Virus record (IMG/VR): IMGVR_UViG_3300047331_000026
Span: 1-24,799 of that record
Length of the DNA: 24,799 nt
Source: a virus
Strand: one strand, 5' to 3'
Part shown: piece after piece, positions 1-8,410 of the stretch
How positions within the stretch are numbered: the stretch's first letter is position 1
Layout: the number at the start of each line of letters is the position of its first letter
Program-made: the position numbers and the translations under genes
Notes under the pieces: generated by a model
What the model saw: only the letters and a program-made list of their open reading frames with translations
Databases searched by the model: none
Told to the model about the DNA's origin: nothing

Positions 1-398
1 GTGACGTTGAAATGCGAGGCGTTGACCGACGATAGCGCAGACAGACCGGACATGAAGGTATTGTAGGATACCGATACGTCAGTCCCGCCCTGACTGATCG
101 CGACCAAATCAGTCGAGGCCGGTGTATTGCCCGTCTGCAGCTGGTTAATCGCCAGCAAAGTCGGCGTTGCCGACAATGTCCCATTGCTTAGAACGAGATT
201 CTCGCCAACGGTGATGCCCTCGGTACCCCCGCCAGATGGATTACCCAGCAGCTGCCCGACACCAGCGGTCGAGTCGGGCTGCAAGCCGGACAGCAACAGT
301 GCGCGCGTCACCTTGCGTGCGACTCCGGCCTGGCTGACGATCAGCTCGTCGGTATCCGCCGCAGCGGTTGCGGCGGGTAGTTGGTCAATGGTCGGCAT
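1..398 (-). CDS. Phage tail fibre-type protein, N-terminal part (runs off window)
   Basis: An open frame starts at ATG 398-396 and stays open to the left edge, giving 132 residues with no stop. The protein begins MPTIDQLPAA and continues with a conserved-looking opening (TDELIVSQAG, then RKVTRALLLS), followed by Ser/Thr/Gly/Asn-rich sequence. Openings like this are common in fibre or fibre-adaptor proteins at the distal end of tail operons in alphaproteobacterial prophages (family knowledge). It lies 51 nt after the fibre-tail adaptor-like gene and is last of the visible tail genes, which fits a receptor-binding role. The Shine-Dalgarno is weak (AGGG about 10 nt upstream). The C-terminal specificity domain is outside the window, so fibre identity rests on context and style. 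Confidence 0.7.
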   Translation of the reverse strand, partial: MPTIDQLPAATAAADTDELIVSQAGVARKVTRALLLSGLQPDSTAGVGQLLGNPSGGGTEGITVGENLVLSNGTLSATPTLLAINQLQTGNTPASTDLVAISQGGTDVSVSYNTFMSGLSALSSVNASHFNV

Positions 399-449
399 GT
401 CAGTTCAACCCTATGGCGGAGGATGGTGCAAAAATTCGGCGCAGCGCGT

Positions 450-932
450 TCAGAACGCCAGCAAGGGATCACCATCCTCGTCAAGTAGCGGTGTGCCGCC
501 ACTGGTCTGCAAAGCGTCCGGCGGCGAGATGGTGGAGGACAACGCCACGCAAGGGAGCGAAATGGTCCGCTGCAGGGTGCGTCCGCTGGTCGTGCCGATC
601 GCGACCGTCACGCTATAAGTCGTGCCGGCTTGACCGCCCTGAAGCCAAAGCACTGCCGAAAGCCCGTTCGCCGTCGCCTGCATCAGCTCAAGATCACCCG
701 TCGCGTTGGGACTGATACCCACATCGAGCGTCGCAATACTGTCGCCCTCGTTGCCGGCCGCAGCGGGAAAGATGTTGAACTGGTAGTCCAGAATATCAGC
801 CGGATCCTTGGCGGGCCAGGCCAGCGTCGGCGCGGCCGGCGGCGTGCTGCCGCGCGCGTAAGGCACGAACCCGTCCAGGAACACGACCCGCGCGCAGCTC
901 GGAACATACACATGCGTGGCAGGCGTCGGCAT
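450..932 (-). CDS. Fibre-tail adaptor-like phage protein
   Basis: 160 residues from ATG 932, with a strong GGAGG 5 nt upstream. The sequence has a core typical of small phage proteins annotated as fibre-tail adaptors: KDPADILDYQFNI near residues 42-54, a variable beta-rich stretch, then GGQAGTTYSVTVAI and GRTLQRTISLP near residues 99-127. The fold is probably an Ig-like beta sandwich (inference). Its role would be to attach a tail fibre to the baseplate. It sits between an 88-residue fibre-associated gene and a second fibre gene, which supports a distal-tail job. The family is recalled from annotation practice, not from a motif with known chemistry. Confidence 0.65.
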   Translation of the reverse strand: MPTPATHVYVPSCARVVFLDGFVPYARGSTPPAAPTLAWPAKDPADILDYQFNIFPAAAGNEGDSIATLDVGISPNATGDLELMQATANGLSAVLWLQGGQAGTTYSVTVAIGTTSGRTLQRTISLPCVALSSTISPPDALQTSGGTPLLDEDGDPLLAF

Positions 933-978
933 GGAAGCCTCCAGATAAGATCAACGACCTCAACGCGGCAGCGGACTT

Positions 979-1245
979 TCAACCGCCGGCGAGTGCCGCC
1001 AGCTGCCCGTTGAGCAACGCGAGCTGACGCTGCAAGTCGGCGATCGTCACGCCCGCCGCCGTCGGCCGCGATATTTCGGCGGGCGCCGCGAAGTTGGCCC
1101 CATCAAACGTCCAACCGATGTCAACGGCGTCCTGTGCTGTCACATCCACCCACATCAGGCTGGCATGAAAGAGCTGGCGCATGTCGGCATCGGTGGCAAA
1201 CAACTCAGCAACCCGGCCATCTTGAATACGCGCATAGGTTTTCAT
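979..1245 (-). CDS. Small tail fibre-associated protein, possibly assembly factor
   Basis: 88 residues from ATG 1245, with GAGGTGG upstream. The protein opens MKTYARIQDGRVAELF and has VDVTAQDAVDIGWTFDG in the middle, a layout seen in the N-terminal part of tail fibre assembly proteins and small fibre-adjacent phage proteins (a short peptide reading of 'what is in this position', then a W-x-[YF]-[DN]-G element). The C-terminus, residues 66-88, is a predicted short amphipathic helix rich in Leu and Ala. The preceding fibre gene ends at 1250, 5 nt away, so the two are almost certainly co-translated. A chaperone or fibre-capping role is inferred from position only. Confidence 0.6.
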   Translation of the reverse strand: MKTYARIQDGRVAELFATDADMRQLFHASLMWVDVTAQDAVDIGWTFDGANFAAPAEISRPTAAGVTIADLQRQLALLNGQLAALAGG

Positions 1246-1249
1246 CGAG

Positions 1250-2497
1250 CTACCACCTCACGATCACAAAACCGGCCGCGCCGGGACCTCCCGGGTAGGC
1301 CTGATTACCGGCCGACCCGGTGCCCGCACCCGAAGCGCCGCCGCCGGGGAACACCCCCTGGTTGCCGGAGGTTCCGCTGTTCTGTGCTCCACCCATCGGC
1401 GCCGCGCCACCGAGGCCGCCGACATTGGAAATGCCGGCCTGCCCGGACGACCCCCCGGCATTGAAATCGCCACCGCTTCCGCCGCCCCCTGGCGCACCGT
1501 TCTGGGGAGAGGCCAGGCTCGCCAGCGGGTTCAAGCCGCCGCCCGTCGCCGTGACAAAGCTTCCGAAGCTCGATGAGCCGCCAGGCGTCGGGTTGCTGCC
1601 GGACGTGCCGCCCGCGCCACCCGCACCAACCGTCACCCCGATCTGCGTGCCGGCCGTCAAGCCGGTGACACGCTTGCGCCCATATCCGCCGCCGCCGCCG
1701 CCGCCGCTCGGTATTCCGGAGACGGAGGCGAAGCTCCCGGAGCCGCCGCCCCAGACCTCAACTTCCACCTGTGTCACACCGTTCGGAACCGCGAACGTGC
1801 CGGATTGCCCGAACGTCTGGACGCCGGAACCGAAACCTGGCCGCAGCTGCGCGAGCTTGAAGTCGATGAACGGCGCCTGTGCCAGCACTGCAATGTTGCT
1901 GGAGAGAATCGCCAACTGTCCATAGCCGACGGTGATCGAATAAAGCCCCACCCAGCCGTTATCCACCGGCGGCAGCGCCTGCGAACCGGTGGTCGCCGGC
2001 GCCCCGGCCTTAAGCTGGAGCTGAACGACCTGCCTGCGGAGCGTGTTCTGAGCAAGGCCATTGTTGTTGGCGCCAGAAAACGGCTGTGCGGGGTTGCTGG
2101 CATTGTAGTACGACAAGACCAGCGGGTCGGCATCGACTTCGCTCAGCGTCGCCTCGATCATGTAGGCGATCGATTGGCCGGCAGATGTCGGAGCCGCCAG
2201 CGAGAAGCTGGTGGCAGTCAAATTGATCCCGACCTTCACCAGCGCGTCCGTGGTGTCCGCCGGCAGCGAGCCATACGCGGACGCATCCACGACACTGAGC
2301 TGGCTGATGCTGCCCGGGCCGACCTGAACGGCCAGCGAGGCCGGCGATGTCGGCGTGCAGGCCAGGCCATCCACGACCGTATTCGTGCCCAGGCAGGCCT
2401 GCGCCAGGAAGCCGAACGCGACCATGGCGTTGCGGTTGAGCGTCAGGATGTCGGTATCCAGCGGTATGGCGCCCGGATAGACCAGGTTTCGATCCAC
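1250..2497 (-). CDS. Phage tail fibre with Gly-rich C-terminal domain
   Basis: 415 residues from GTG 2497, chosen because GAGGA lies 4 nt upstream. Residues 1-235 are a beta-rich baseplate-attachment and shaft region, including LDTDILTLNRNAMVAFGFL near 13-31 and NGWVGLYSITVGYGQ near 180. From about residue 236 there is a domain with TFAVPNGVTQVEVEVWGGG, then long Gly/Ser/Ala-rich runs, closing with GAAGFVIVRW. That pattern matches Gly-rich adhesin-tip domains of phage fibres and related bacterial proteins, where Gly-rich loops form polyglycine-like bundles that contact the receptor (family knowledge). It follows gpI by 14 nt, the usual P2-like order of I then fibre. Confidence 0.82.
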   Translation of the reverse strand: MDRNLVYPGAIPLDTDILTLNRNAMVAFGFLAQACLGTNTVVDGLACTPTSPASLAVQVGPGSISQLSVVDASAYGSLPADTTDALVKVGINLTATSFSLAAPTSAGQSIAYMIEATLSEVDADPLVLSYYNASNPAQPFSGANNNGLAQNTLRRQVVQLQLKAGAPATTGSQALPPVDNGWVGLYSITVGYGQLAILSSNIAVLAQAPFIDFKLAQLRPGFGSGVQTFGQSGTFAVPNGVTQVEVEVWGGGSGSFASVSGIPSGGGGGGGYGRKRVTGLTAGTQIGVTVGAGGAGGTSGSNPTPGGSSSFGSFVTATGGGLNPLASLASPQNGAPGGGGSGGDFNAGGSSGQAGISNVGGLGGAAPMGGAQNSGTSGNQGVFPGGGASGAGTGSAGNQAYPGGPGAAGFVIVRW

Positions 2498-2511
2498 GGT
2501 GTCCTCGGCAT

Positions 2512-3183
2512 TCAGTTGCTGATTTGCGTCCAGGCCGTCGCCGTCGCCGGCATCACCGCGGCAACGGCTGAGTAGATATCGGCGTCCGTGATCGATCCTT
2601 CGATCATGCTGGCGTTGCCATACTCGATCGGCCCTACTCCGTAACCGGCCGGGCCTCCCCAGCCACTGACTTCGGCGATGCCACCCCCGACGGGACGGAA
2701 CGCCGTCACCAGGACCTGAAGCGGCATACCCAGATCGCCCCAGCCGCCCGCTTGGCCGTAGGCGAGCCCAGAAAAACTACCGCCCTGCGATCCCCAGCCG
2801 CCAGTATCCGCCGAACGCGCCGGCTCGAACACCACGGGCACGCGCCCGGTCAGATCGGTCACGGCCGCAATGATCGCCGCCCGCGTGCCGCGGGTCCGGG
2901 TGATCTCCTGGGTGATCCGTAGTCGGAACGGATCATCGGCTTCATTCGGGTTGCGCTGCAAGCTGGCGCCGAACAGATCGTTGGCGATCATGTCCAGCCA
3001 CACACCGCTCGCCGTGGCGATGCGCGTCTGCTGCCCGACGAAGGCAACCAGCGAATAGACCCAGGCCCAAACCCAGCCAAGTCCCGACAGCAGGCTATCC
3101 AGCACCGGGGTTGTATCGGGAAACCAGCTCGGCGGCAGAACGGACTTCAGCCGGGCAACCATGTCTGATTGATCGCCGGTCAT
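2512..3183 (-). CDS. Baseplate wedge protein, gpI-like
   Basis: 223 residues. The start ATG overlaps the stop of the gpJ-like gene by one base (TGATG), a sign of coupled translation. The N-terminus SVLPPSWFPD followed by aromatic helix-rich sequence (LGWVWAWVYSLVAFV, about 34-48) and LDMIANDLFG is typical of phage tail protein I/wedge proteins, as is the RITQEITRTRGTRAAIIAAVTDLTG segment (about 89-113). The middle is Gly/Trp-rich (about 125-190) and probably loops out to meet the fibre. Order J, I, fibre is the standard P2-like baseplate layout. Family assignment rests on order plus this helical N-terminus. Confidence 0.72.
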   Translation of the reverse strand: MTGDQSDMVARLKSVLPPSWFPDTTPVLDSLLSGLGWVWAWVYSLVAFVGQQTRIATASGVWLDMIANDLFGASLQRNPNEADDPFRLRITQEITRTRGTRAAIIAAVTDLTGRVPVVFEPARSADTGGWGSQGGSFSGLAYGQAGGWGDLGMPLQVLVTAFRPVGGGIAEVSGWGGPAGYGVGPIEYGNASMIEGSITDADIYSAVAAVMPATATAWTQISN

Positions 3184-4307
3184 CAGCTCACCACCACCTG
3201 GCCGGCTTTGACCACGCCGGTCGCCCCAACCACCAGGTCGGCACCACTCCCGTTGATCGTCAACCCGCTGACATTGTTGACTGCTGGCCAGGCATCATAC
3301 GCCACCTGCGCCAAGCGCGTCAGCGCCAGCGGCGCTCCGACCGCCAGTGCGTTGACATAAGACTCCACGGCCCCCGTCACTGCAGCGACCGCCGATGGCC
3401 GATCCGCCGATGCCGGAAGCCCCAGCGTCATTGCGATGGCCGCATCCGTCACCACCGGTCCCTGCGCTGTGAACGTGGTGCCGACCGGCCGCACGGCATC
3501 GACCGCCTGGGTGACCGCGGCAATCAGCGTCGGTGAGGGATTGCCGCTGCCATCGTCGACCGTGACAATGAAGTTGCCCGGCCGGACGGCACCCGTCGTA
3601 TCGACGTTTTCCTGCAGGAAGTAGGTCAGGCCTTGCTGCACGCCTTGCACCGCGTAGCCGATCGCAAGCGGCGTCGCCTGTGAACGGGTGTCAAGAAAAC
3701 TTTGAAACCGCGTGCGCACCGCCGCATCGGACTCGACGTCAATGCCGCCCGCGAGCGGCGCCTGGTTGACGACCGTGTCAACGCCGGGTGTTGCCGAGAC
3801 AATCAGCGTGATCGTGCCAGCCAGCACGTTGCCGCCCGTGCCTGCGGTTTGTGCAACAACCGGTACGGCCATGCTGTAGACACCCGCCAGCATCACATAG
3901 CCGCTCGCGGTCGCGCTGTAGCCGGTCACGCTCGGGCGCGCCGTCACCGCGAAGGTTTGCGAGCCATCCTGCGTGCGGACCAGCAAGCCGACCGGTATTG
4001 TCACACTTCCCAAAGCTGTGTAGCGGCCGATCGTTACCGTCCCTGTTGCCGCCACAGCCGGCAGCCGCGTGACGCCAAAATCGGCCAGCCAGGTATCCAG
4101 GTCGGCACCCACGCTGGTTGCAGCGCGCGTAAGCTGCATCACCTGCACGATCAGCCATTGCATCCACAACCCAAGCGAGGCGTTTGCCTCCAGTACCGCG
4201 CGCAGTGCCGAGCCGACCGTCAAATCCAGCAATTGTGAAGAGGATGCCTGGACCGAGGCGGCGGCGTTCTGAACAAGCGTCGTAAAGTTCTGTAATGACA
4301 ATTGCAT
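3183..4307 (-). CDS. Baseplate protein gpJ-like
   Basis: 374 residues from ATG 4307, with a strong GGAGG about 8 nt upstream. The sequence shows the baseplate J layout: a helical N-terminus (LLDLTVGSALRAVLEANASLGLWMQWL, about residues 26-52), DTWLADFGVTRLPA near 71-84, a beta-rich middle with GTVTIGRYTALGSVTIPVG, and DAAVRTRFQSFLDTRSQAT near 188-206. Its role is to form the baseplate wedge around the hub and trigger sheath contraction (established for P2 and Mu J-type proteins). The preceding gene (gpW/gp25-like) ends 4 nt upstream, and gpI overlaps its stop. Confidence 0.9.
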   Translation of the reverse strand: MQLSLQNFTTLVQNAAASVQASSSQLLDLTVGSALRAVLEANASLGLWMQWLIVQVMQLTRAATSVGADLDTWLADFGVTRLPAVAATGTVTIGRYTALGSVTIPVGLLVRTQDGSQTFAVTARPSVTGYSATASGYVMLAGVYSMAVPVVAQTAGTGGNVLAGTITLIVSATPGVDTVVNQAPLAGGIDVESDAAVRTRFQSFLDTRSQATPLAIGYAVQGVQQGLTYFLQENVDTTGAVRPGNFIVTVDDGSGNPSPTLIAAVTQAVDAVRPVGTTFTAQGPVVTDAAIAMTLGLPASADRPSAVAAVTGAVESYVNALAVGAPLALTRLAQVAYDAWPAVNNVSGLTINGSGADLVVGATGVVKAGQVVVS

Positions 4308-4311
4308 CGCG

Positions 4312-4689
4312 TCAGCCTCCTACCTGAAAGGAAAGCGTCTGCGTCTGGCCGCTCGGCGCGTCGACATAACGAATGTACACATAGACAGTCGTCGGCAGGC
4401 CATCCGGCGCCAGCTGTACCTCGATGACCGGCTCCGGCGTCCGCGCGACGACACTCTCCTGGAAAATCTGCCCGCGCACGACGGCGGCAATTCGCGCCGC
4501 ACTCACCGGCTCGCCGATAAACTGCGGCAATCCGGCGCCATATGCCAGCTGCCAGATGTAATCGCCCGCGTTGGTTAGCAGACGCCGCAACACGCGCTGC
4601 TGCCCTAACAGCGATCCGTCGATTACCGCAAGGTCACCCGTCGGGCCGACCGTGAGGTCTGATCCCCATTGATGCGAAAGGTCGGCCAT
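4312..4689 (-). CDS. Baseplate wedge protein gpW/gp25-like
   Basis: 125 residues from ATG 4689, with AGGA 8 nt upstream. The motif GQQRVLRRLLTNAGDYIWQLAYGAGLPQFIGEP (about residues 28-60), split here by the key residues R-R-L-L-T-x-x-G-[DE]-x-[IW] and Y-G-x-G-[LM], is the signature of the GPW/gp25 lysozyme-like fold found in P2 gpW, T4 gp25 and T6SS TssE. The protein builds the inner baseplate wedge and nucleates the sheath. It lies between gpV-like and gpJ-like genes, exactly the P2 order V, W, J. Confidence 0.88.
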   Translation of the reverse strand: MADLSHQWGSDLTVGPTGDLAVIDGSLLGQQRVLRRLLTNAGDYIWQLAYGAGLPQFIGEPVSAARIAAVVRGQIFQESVVARTPEPVIEVQLAPDGLPTTVYVYIRYVDAPSGQTQTLSFQVGG

Positions 4690-4693
4690 GTGG

Positions 4694-5197
4694 TTAATCC
4701 TGCGGACTCGGAGGTCCGCTCACACCAGGATGGGTATGGACGTCGTAGTGCTGGCGCAGGCGGTTGAGCGAACCCAGACTGTCATAGACGTCACCGGCGA
4801 CATGCAGATCTCCGTTGATCTGTACTGTCCCGTCTGCAACCAGCTTGATGAAGCTTCCGGACTGATGCACCAGCCAAAACTCTCCGGCCGGCGCCGCAGG
4901 CGGGCTGGCCGTCGCGCTGAAGGCGGCGCCGATGACCACGCCGTGATCGGCGTGGCCTTCCTGCGCGACCACCAGCACCTGGTCCCCAGGACTCGGCAGG
5001 CAGACAAGGCCCCAACCGCTCCCCGCCCATGGCGTCAGCACAGGCAACCAGCCGCTCAGCACGCCCTCAGGCTGCAGCGTCACCCGCACGGTCGCAGTGC
5101 TGGAATCGACCGAGGTCACCACCGCAAATCGGGGCTGTGCCGCGCCCTGATCAAGCGCGCCCGCCTGTGCCTTCAGTGCATTGAGGAGACGTTGCAT
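4694..5197 (-). CDS. Baseplate spike protein gpV-like
   Basis: 167 residues from ATG 5197; a TTG two codons upstream (5203) is possible but less likely. Residues 20-90 form an OB-fold-like region (RFAVVTSVDSSTATVRVTL, then WAGSGWGLVCLPSPGDQVLVV and DHGVVIGAAFS), typical of phage baseplate assembly protein V. A short beta-helix follows (FIKLVADGTVQINGDLHVAG). The C-terminus has H154-T-H156-P-G. In P2 gpV the trimer tip binds an iron ion through a His-x-His motif (established); the HTH motif here may do the same, though many relatives carry this motif before a disordered tail. The protein is the membrane-piercing tip of the tail tube. Confidence 0.88.
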   Translation of the reverse strand: MQRLLNALKAQAGALDQGAAQPRFAVVTSVDSSTATVRVTLQPEGVLSGWLPVLTPWAGSGWGLVCLPSPGDQVLVVAQEGHADHGVVIGAAFSATASPPAAPAGEFWLVHQSGSFIKLVADGTVQINGDLHVAGDVYDSLGSLNRLRQHYDVHTHPGVSGPPSPQD

Positions 5198-5238
5198 GTT
5201 CAATCTATCCCGATGTGCGGCCGCGATCCGGCGCCGGC

Positions 5239-6336
5239 TCAGGCGTATATGCTGGCGGCGGTCAAGCTCCCCGGGATCGAAGGACCGGCATCGCTTGCGC
5301 CGCGCATGCGCACCGTTTGGGTGAAGCCGGACCCGAAACCCAACCGGCGGGTGACCTCCTCAACCGTATAGATCTGGTCGAACGCGGTGCCGGTGCCTTG
5401 CAGCTGGACCTGCCCACGCGGAAAGATGGTCATTTCCCCTGCCATGCGTGCCGTCACCCTGCGCTCATGGACCAGCAACTCGTTCAGCTTGGTCTGCGCC
5501 AGCTGGTTAGCCTGGCTGCTGGTCAGGTTGGGCAGCACCACCGCGTAGTTCTGCGCTGGCGCCGCGCCGCTGGCGGCCGCATTGCTCGCACTCCCAGTCA
5601 CCATTGTTTGCTGGGTAGTATTCCAGCTCTTTACAGCCACCGTAATCGGCCCTGCAAGCGTGAGTTCACGATCCAGCCGAAGCTGCTCCACATCCGCAAC
5701 GTCCAGCACGATCGACGGCGCGATCGAGGAAGCGGGCTGCTGAAAATACAAATTCTGCGCTTCGACAAAGACGTCGAACGCCTCCTGTTTGGCAAGGAAC
5801 ACCAGCAAGTCCCAATCGGTCGTCGTGCGGCTGAACTGATCCAGAGTGAGACGCTCGTGCTGGTCCTGATAATAACGGCCGACCAGCGTGGTTGTCGCAG
5901 TCACGATCGGCGTCAGGCCAGCGCGCTGGGCCACGATAGTCGCAATCTCGCTTGATGTCCGGTTCGCGAACGTCTCCTGCGTCCGTGCCTGCACCAGCAG
6001 CGAGGTGAGATCTCTTCCCTCAAGGAGAACCAGACCACGTAACGGTTCGACCGTCACCAGGTCGACGTTGCCCTGCACGAGGCTCTGAGGCGCAGAGATC
6101 CCGTCAGCACTGACCCTGATATCCAGCTTGATATCGATTTCGCTCGCCCAGAATGTCGCATCGAAGCCGGGGTCTGCGCCCAGCGCTACCTCCGCAGTGA
6201 AGTGATCAGCACCCAGATAATTGGTCGAGACAACCTGCGCGCTGCAGCTTCCGTTCAGCGGCACCCCGTTTGCTACGATCAACAGGCTTGGCTGGCGCGC
6301 CGGTGTGCTGATGTTACTGGCTAACAATGCCACCAC
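5239..6336 (-). CDS. Baseplate hub protein gpD-like (late control D family)
   Basis: 365 residues from GTG 6336; GTG 6333 and TTG 6327 are alternatives. The reading frame overlaps the upstream LysM gene by 23 nt. Features of the gpD/gp27 hub family are visible: NYLGADHFTAEVALG near 39-53 (first beta domain), EGRDLTSLLVQARTQETFANRTSSEIATIVAQRAGL near 106-141, and FSRTTTDWDLLVFLAKQEAFDVFVE near 167-191. The hub trimer joins the tail tube to the gpV spike. The name 'late control' is historical: these proteins are structural. The order gpX, gpD, then gpV is P2-like. Confidence 0.88.
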   Translation of the reverse strand: MVALLASNISTPARQPSLLIVANGVPLNGSCSAQVVSTNYLGADHFTAEVALGADPGFDATFWASEIDIKLDIRVSADGISAPQSLVQGNVDLVTVEPLRGLVLLEGRDLTSLLVQARTQETFANRTSSEIATIVAQRAGLTPIVTATTTLVGRYYQDQHERLTLDQFSRTTTDWDLLVFLAKQEAFDVFVEAQNLYFQQPASSIAPSIVLDVADVEQLRLDRELTLAGPITVAVKSWNTTQQTMVTGSASNAAASGAAPAQNYAVVLPNLTSSQANQLAQTKLNELLVHERRVTARMAGEMTIFPRGQVQLQGTGTAFDQIYTVEEVTRRLGFGSGFTQTVRMRGASDAGPSIPGSLTAASIYA

Positions 6337-6499
6337 CCGCCTGTGGGTTCACCACTGGGATCAGCAGGGTAACGACGCCAACGAGTACGGGATCGCTGAT
6401 GCCGTTCAGCTGTGCAATCCTGACCCACTGGGTCGCATCACCAAGCTGCCCAGCCGCGATCTGAAAAAGGTTGCCACCGGCTACCGTGATGGTCTGCAT
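6314..6499 (-). CDS. Tail protein X-like, LysM domain
   Basis: 61 residues from ATG 6499; a longer frame begins at 6550 but would run into the preceding gene, which stops at 6507, and AGG lies about 9 nt before ATG 6499. The whole protein is a single LysM-like module: QTITVAGGNLFQIAAGQLGD, then WVRIAQLNGISDP and a hydrophobic VTLLIP strand. P2 gpX and LysM proteins of Mu-like tails are 60-80 residues and sit directly before gpD, as here. In contractile injection systems these small LysM proteins help glue spike, hub and sheath together (established for eCIS relatives). Confidence 0.82.
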   Translation of the reverse strand: MQTITVAGGNLFQIAAGQLGDATQWVRIAQLNGISDPVLVGVVTLLIPVVNPQAGGGIVSQ

Positions 6500-6506
6500 C
6501 GCTTGC

Positions 6507-7247
6507 CTAAGTGCTCGCGTTGGTGAGATTGACCAGAGCACGCCCTGCATAGCCGGCAGCAGCAGTGAGGGCGCAAAGCGTGCCCGTCGTCACGGCCATG
6601 GCATTCAATGAAGCAGTCCCCACCGAAGCGGTCGCAGCCCCGAACAGCGTGCTCGGATCGAGCTCGTTCCCGACCGATGTGATGGCGCCGCTGATCGACA
6701 GGTTGGTCTGAGTCAAGCTGCCCATCGCCGTATTGTAGGTGGACGTCCCTGCGACCGCCGCCTCCGGCGTCGCTGCAGACGCCTGCGCCGCGGCAATGCT
6801 GACAGAACTCGGCAGGTTCAGCCCTGCCGCCGTACCCAGGTCGTCCAGTACACTGGTGCCAAGATCGACCGCCGCCTCGATCAAGGCCGAAGCATCGTCG
6901 CGTAGTACCAAGCATTGGAGCCGGTAGGGGATCCACCAACCGCAGCGAAAATCGGCGGCAAAGTTCTGGATGATCACAGAATAGATGAACACGTCCCACG
7001 ACAGCGTCAGAACCGCCCCAGCGGCCCGTAGCTCGTCAACCAGACGGGCTCTTACGGTGGCGTCAGAGCCGCTGAAAAAGCCCTGGAACGAAATGGTTCC
7101 ATCCTGCCGTCCCAGGGCGTCTACCACCCGCCGCCCGCCCGGCAGGTCGTGCACCACTAGCCGCTGCGCGCCACCAAAGGTGATTCCGGACGCAACTTCG
7201 AAATTGTCCAGGACTACTGGTCCCAAGACCACCGCAGAATCCGACAT
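6507..7247 (-). CDS. Tail/baseplate protein before the hub (possible Mu gp43 analogue)
   Basis: 246 residues from ATG 7247, chosen because GAGGGG lies 7 nt upstream; a longer frame to 7331 would overlap the tape-measure gene by 28 nt. Residues 1-110 are beta-rich and include GPVVLDNFEVASGITFGG, LPGGRRVVDALGRQDGTISF and WWIPYRLQCLV. The first segment with a GG-[KR]-[QR]-x-x-V-H-x-[LY]-P-G-G-x-R-x-[IV] pattern recalls N-terminal domains of tail proteins between tape measure and hub (Mu gp43/XkdO-P region), which link tube end to hub. Residues 115-246 are Ala/Ser/Thr-rich and predicted helical. Specific function is unknown; position gives the role. Confidence 0.6.
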   Translation of the reverse strand: MSDSAVVLGPVVLDNFEVASGITFGGAQRLVVHDLPGGRRVVDALGRQDGTISFQGFFSGSDATVRARLVDELRAAGAVLTLSWDVFIYSVIIQNFAADFRCGWWIPYRLQCLVLRDDASALIEAAVDLGTSVLDDLGTAAGLNLPSSVSIAAAQASAATPEAAVAGTSTYNTAMGSLTQTNLSISGAITSVGNELDPSTLFGAATASVGTASLNAMAVTTGTLCALTAAAGYAGRALVNLTNAST

Positions 7248-7303
7248 AAGCCAGCCCCTCGTGCCAACTAAGGCCCAAACCGACGCGACAGTCCCGCAGG
7301 TTT

Positions 7304-8410
7304 TCAGGCGCCGATCGGCGCGCCCGCCCATACCGGCGCCATGCGCGGATCGAATGCGGCCCCGCCGCTTGGCGGTCGGCTTGCAGCATGGGCCAGATAG
7401 TCCGCCATCCAGCGTCCCATTTCCGCACCGTCGATGACGATAGTGCCACCCATCGCCTTGTCACGCTGACGTTGGGATTGCTGTCGCGGCGCCGCCGACG
7501 AGGCACGCTCGCGGGCAACCGGACGGTCCTGTATTTGACGTGTTGGCGCCATCTGTGCGCTGTGCGTCACTGGGGCCAAGCTGGCTGCCGCAGGCGTTTC
7601 GGGCTGCGACGGCGGCGGGAACACCGGTGCTAGCCTGGATTCAAGGTAAACCGTCGGCGCGGACGCGCGATCTGCCGCTCGGCTCACTGCCGCGGCTGGC
7701 CGGGCCATTGCCATTGAAACGGCCGGCGTCGCGACCGGCTGGGCAGGCGGCGGCACCGCCGCCTCCGCCAATCTCACCGGACCTACCTGCGGTGCTGCCG
7801 GCACCGATGGCACCGTACGAAACTGCGTCGGCGGAGCGACTACCGGCGGCATCTGCACCGGGGCGATTGGCGCCAATTGAGCGACAGCAGCCGGCGGCGC
7901 GACCGCCGGCGGGGCAGCCGATTGTGTCTTGGCCTCAGCGGCTGGAGGGGCGGCCCGCCTTGCCGGCTCAGTCGTGGCGGCAGGCGATGTCGGCTGGGCG
8001 AGCTCCGGCAATGCGCGCGTCATCGGCGCTGAAGCGGCGCCCGCGATCGCACCAACGGCTGGCATCGCCGCAGGCGGCGTGGGCACAAAGGTCGCGCCCG
8101 GTTTCTCCGGCCAGGCCGCTGGACCTACGGTCGGGACCGCCGTATTTGCCTCATCTGGCGTCTGAGCATTTGCTGCGGTTTGACGCATAGCCGCTGCGGC
8201 AGAATCGCGCGTCCGCGCCGCCATGGCACCGGCCTGCGCCACCCCCGCGCTCACCGCAACGCGCGCGACCTCCTGCAATCGGACCAGATTTGCCGTTGAA
8301 ACGACGATCGCTGTGTCAAGCGTGCGCAACTCACGCCGTATCGTTGCAATACCGGCCGACACGCCATCATCAAGCGCCAGCGTCAGCCCGACCGTATATG
8401 CATCGTTCAC
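7304..8410 (-). CDS. Putative short tape-measure protein, Pro/Ala-rich
   Basis: 368 residues from ATG 8410, overlapping the stop of the upstream gene as ATGA. Residues 1-80 are helical (LALDDGVSAGIATIRRELRTL, then LVRLQEVARVAVSAG), like the start of tail tape-measure proteins. Residues about 84-300 are low-complexity Pro/Ala (blocks such as PPAVAPPAAVAQLAPIAP). The C-terminus (about 318-368) returns to ordered sequence with GTIVIDGAEMGRWMADYLAH. No transmembrane helix, Zn-protease or lysozyme domain is seen. It is the only gene between the chaperone/completion genes and the distal baseplate genes, the tape-measure slot. 368 residues is short for a myovirus (P2 about 815, Mu about 665). If it is not the tape measure, none is visible. 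Confidence 0.65.
   Translation of the reverse strand: MNDAYTVGLTLALDDGVSAGIATIRRELRTLDTAIVVSTANLVRLQEVARVAVSAGVAQAGAMAARTRDSAAAAMRQTAANAQTPDEANTAVPTVGPAAWPEKPGATFVPTPPAAMPAVGAIAGAASAPMTRALPELAQPTSPAATTEPARRAAPPAAEAKTQSAAPPAVAPPAAVAQLAPIAPVQMPPVVAPPTQFRTVPSVPAAPQVGPVRLAEAAVPPPAQPVATPAVSMAMARPAAAVSRAADRASAPTVYLESRLAPVFPPPSQPETPAAASLAPVTHSAQMAPTRQIQDRPVARERASSAAPRQQSQRQRDKAMGGTIVIDGAEMGRWMADYLAHAASRPPSGGAAFDPRMAPVWAGAPIGA

Noticed and set aside
1320-1925. Pro-rich 201-codon plus-strand frame
   Set aside because: It is the complement of the Gly-rich tail-fibre domain; Gly codons (GGN) read as Pro (CCN) on the other strand.
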